From Mucilaginibacter sp. (lineage in GTDB: Bacteria; Bacteroidota; Bacteroidia; Sphingobacteriales; Sphingobacteriaceae): 6,251 nt of DNA. The notes beneath the pieces are model-generated. The model saw only the letters and a program-made list of their open reading frames with translations. It had not been told where the DNA came from and did not search any database. The translations under genes and the position numbers were made by a program. Of the stretch, positions 5,180 through 6,251 are shown one piece after another. The number at the start of each line of letters is the position of its first letter. Within the stretch, counting starts at the first letter, position 1. The stretch spans positions 1 to 6,251 of the forward strand of contig JAQBNY010000266.1 of the NCBI GenBank assembly GCA_028288315.1. The letters are read 5' to 3'.

Positions 5180-6166
5180 ATGAAAATACTCATAAGGCTG
5201 CCTAACTGGCTTGGTGACGTGGTAATGAGTACCGCATTCGTCAATGCCGTAAAGCAGCTTTATCCTAATGCCCAGGTTGATGCCATTATCAAAAAAGAAC
5301 TGGCAAGCATAGCCGCGCTTATCCCCGGTATTAACAAGGTTCATCCCTTTTCAAAACAAGAGTATAGCGGGTTAAACGGTGTTTACCATTTTGGCAAAGC
5401 ATTGCGCCCTTTAAAGTATGATATTTTCTTTAATCTCCCTCACTCCCTTTCCTCAGCAATAATTGCCTGGGCATGTGGCGCTAAACAACGTGTAGGCTTT
5501 AAAAAAGAAGGTGGCTTTTTCCTCCTGACCCATTCTTATAAAAAACCACTTAACGTTCATCGGGTTAATGAATACATTTCTTTACTGGAGAATTTTACCG
5601 GCAAAGCTGTTACAAACAAACAAATTAAGCTAAATACGGACAAGGATTTAATTAAATCCAATACTGTAATTATCAACTTTAATTCTGAGGCTATATCCCG
5701 CAGGATGCCGCTTAACAAGGGGCGCAGCATTATCAATGCCCTTACGACAACTTTTAAAGAGATTACTTTTGCCTTTGTTGGATCACCTAAAGAAAGCGCT
5801 TTTATTGATGAATTGATAACCGGGTTAAACAACAGCGACAGACTGGAAAACCATGCCGGCAAAACAGACCTTGTTGGCCTGGCAAAATTAATGGCCGGCA
5901 GCAAAGCGGTTTTAACAACAGATTCTGGCCCGGCGCATTTAGCTAACAGCGTGGATGTGCCCACTATAGTTTTGTTTGGGGCAGGGAATGAAAACAATAC
6001 CGCTCCGTACAATAAAAAGGACCTTACGGTAATCCGTTACGGCCAGTTAGTTTGCGAACCTTGTGTGCGTAATACCTGCAAATTATACGGCGTTCCAAAA
6101 TGCATGGAAATGTTAGATGAAATTAAAATAATAAATGCATTAAGTTTGTACCTGAATGATGCTTAA
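5180..6166 (+). CDS. Glycosyltransferase family 9 protein, LPS heptosyltransferase type
   Basis: The 328-residue protein is a GT-B fold family 9 glycosyltransferase. Such enzymes act at the cytoplasmic face of the inner membrane and transfer heptose from ADP-heptose to the lipopolysaccharide core. The N-terminal motif LPNWLGDVVMSTAF (7-20) contains Asp13, at the position of the proposed catalytic base of WaaC. The donor-binding half carries HAGKTDLVGLAKLM (225-238) and the family signature TTDSGPAHLAN (246-256), then PTIVLFGAGNENNTAPYN (261-278). A cysteine set, Cys292, Cys295, Cys300 and Cys308 (CxxC-x4-C-x7-C), follows; comparable cysteines occur near the C-terminus of WaaF-like proteins. 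The overall pattern is closer to heptosyltransferase II (WaaF/RfaF), but acceptor and donor cannot be fixed from sequence alone. Its 3' end overlaps the Sua5 gene, so the two are probably cotranscribed. Confidence 0.88.
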   Translation: MKILIRLPNWLGDVVMSTAFVNAVKQLYPNAQVDAIIKKELASIAALIPGINKVHPFSKQEYSGLNGVYHFGKALRPLKYDIFFNLPHSLSSAIIAWACGAKQRVGFKKEGGFFLLTHSYKKPLNVHRVNEYISLLENFTGKAVTNKQIKLNTDKDLIKSNTVIINFNSEAISRRMPLNKGRSIINALTTTFKEITFAFVGSPKESAFIDELITGLNNSDRLENHAGKTDLVGLAKLMAGSKAVLTTDSGPAHLANSVDVPTIVLFGAGNENNTAPYNKKDLTVIRYGQLVCEPCVRNTCKLYGVPKCMEMLDEIKIINALSLYLNDA

Positions 6167-6251
6167 AGACGAAGTAAATAAAGCGCTTAAAGTGGTACAG
6201 GATGGCGGTATTATCCTTTACCCTACTGATACCATATGGGGTATTGGCTGC
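6159..6251 (+). CDS. Threonylcarbamoyl-AMP synthase (Sua5/YrdC/YwlC family), N-terminal fragment
   Basis: Only the first 31 codons lie in the window. They contain a helix (VNKALKVVQDGG) and then GIILYPTDTIWGIGC, the N-terminal signature of the YrdC fold that binds threonine and ATP. Enzymes of this family make threonylcarbamoyl-AMP from threonine, bicarbonate and ATP, the first step toward the t6A modification at position 37 of ANN-decoding tRNAs. Two in-frame ATG codons are adjacent (6156 and 6159); the second is chosen by analogy with family starts, but the first is equally possible. Either start overlaps the end of the glycosyltransferase gene (stop at 6164-6166) in another frame, which suggests translational coupling. 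Whether it is a short TsaC-type or a long Sua5-type protein cannot be told from this fragment. Confidence 0.88.
   Translation, partial: MLKDEVNKALKVVQDGGIILYPTDTIWGIGC

Noticed and set aside
5557..6012. Open frame of 151 codons on the minus strand
   Set aside because: It is antisense to the GT9 gene, with no family pattern; the plus-strand protein carries the GT9 signatures over the same bases.
1..6251. A novel multi-gene defence, mobile or biosynthetic system
   Set aside because: Every gene of convincing size belongs to a well-known housekeeping or envelope family. There are no transposase, integrase, phage or toxin-antitoxin genes, and no unrecognised gene clusters with them.

Overview
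The window reads as ordinary chromosome from a Bacteroidota bacterium, most likely the Sphingobacteriaceae (Pedobacter or Mucilaginibacter type). This is a judgement from protein character, moderate GC, the absence of clear Shine-Dalgarno sequences, promoter candidates of the TTTG/TAnnTTTG type, and intergenic repeats of a style I associate with that family. No database search was possible.

Layout, left to right. Positions 2-208 hold the 3' end of an OmpH/Skp-type periplasmic chaperone, closed by a rho-independent terminator at 266-293. A guanine deaminase gene (guaD, 306-785, +) starts only 12 bases after that terminator. A 240-base convergent gap (786-1025) is filled with short palindromes and inverted repeats. 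Next comes a minus-strand operon transcribed from about 3520 to 1026 in the order kdsD-kdsB-kdsA, which makes and activates Kdo, the inner-core sugar of lipopolysaccharide. A second palindrome-rich gap (3475-3765) separates it from a minus-strand Hsp15-type S4 RNA-binding protein (3766-4185). Divergent from that, dapD (4266-5081, +) encodes a step of the lysine/diaminopimelate pathway. A 98-base gap carrying a long imperfect hairpin leads to a family 9 glycosyltransferase (5180-6166, +) of the heptosyltransferase type. The window ends in the first 31 codons of a Sua5/YrdC protein (6159 onward), which overlaps the glycosyltransferase gene.

The common theme is the cell envelope. KdsD isomerises ribulose-5-phosphate to arabinose-5-phosphate, KdsA condenses that with phosphoenolpyruvate, and KdsB activates free Kdo as CMP-Kdo. 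The phosphatase step (KdsC) is not encoded here. The GT9 enzyme probably adds heptose or a related sugar to the core, OmpH/Skp escorts outer-membrane proteins, and DapD feeds peptidoglycan cross-linking. GuaD, the S4 protein and Sua5 are housekeeping genes of purine salvage, translation and tRNA modification.

I found no mobile element, CRISPR array, defence system or evidently novel gene system. The points most worth a second look are the three structured intergenic regions and the metal-ligand set in KdsA.
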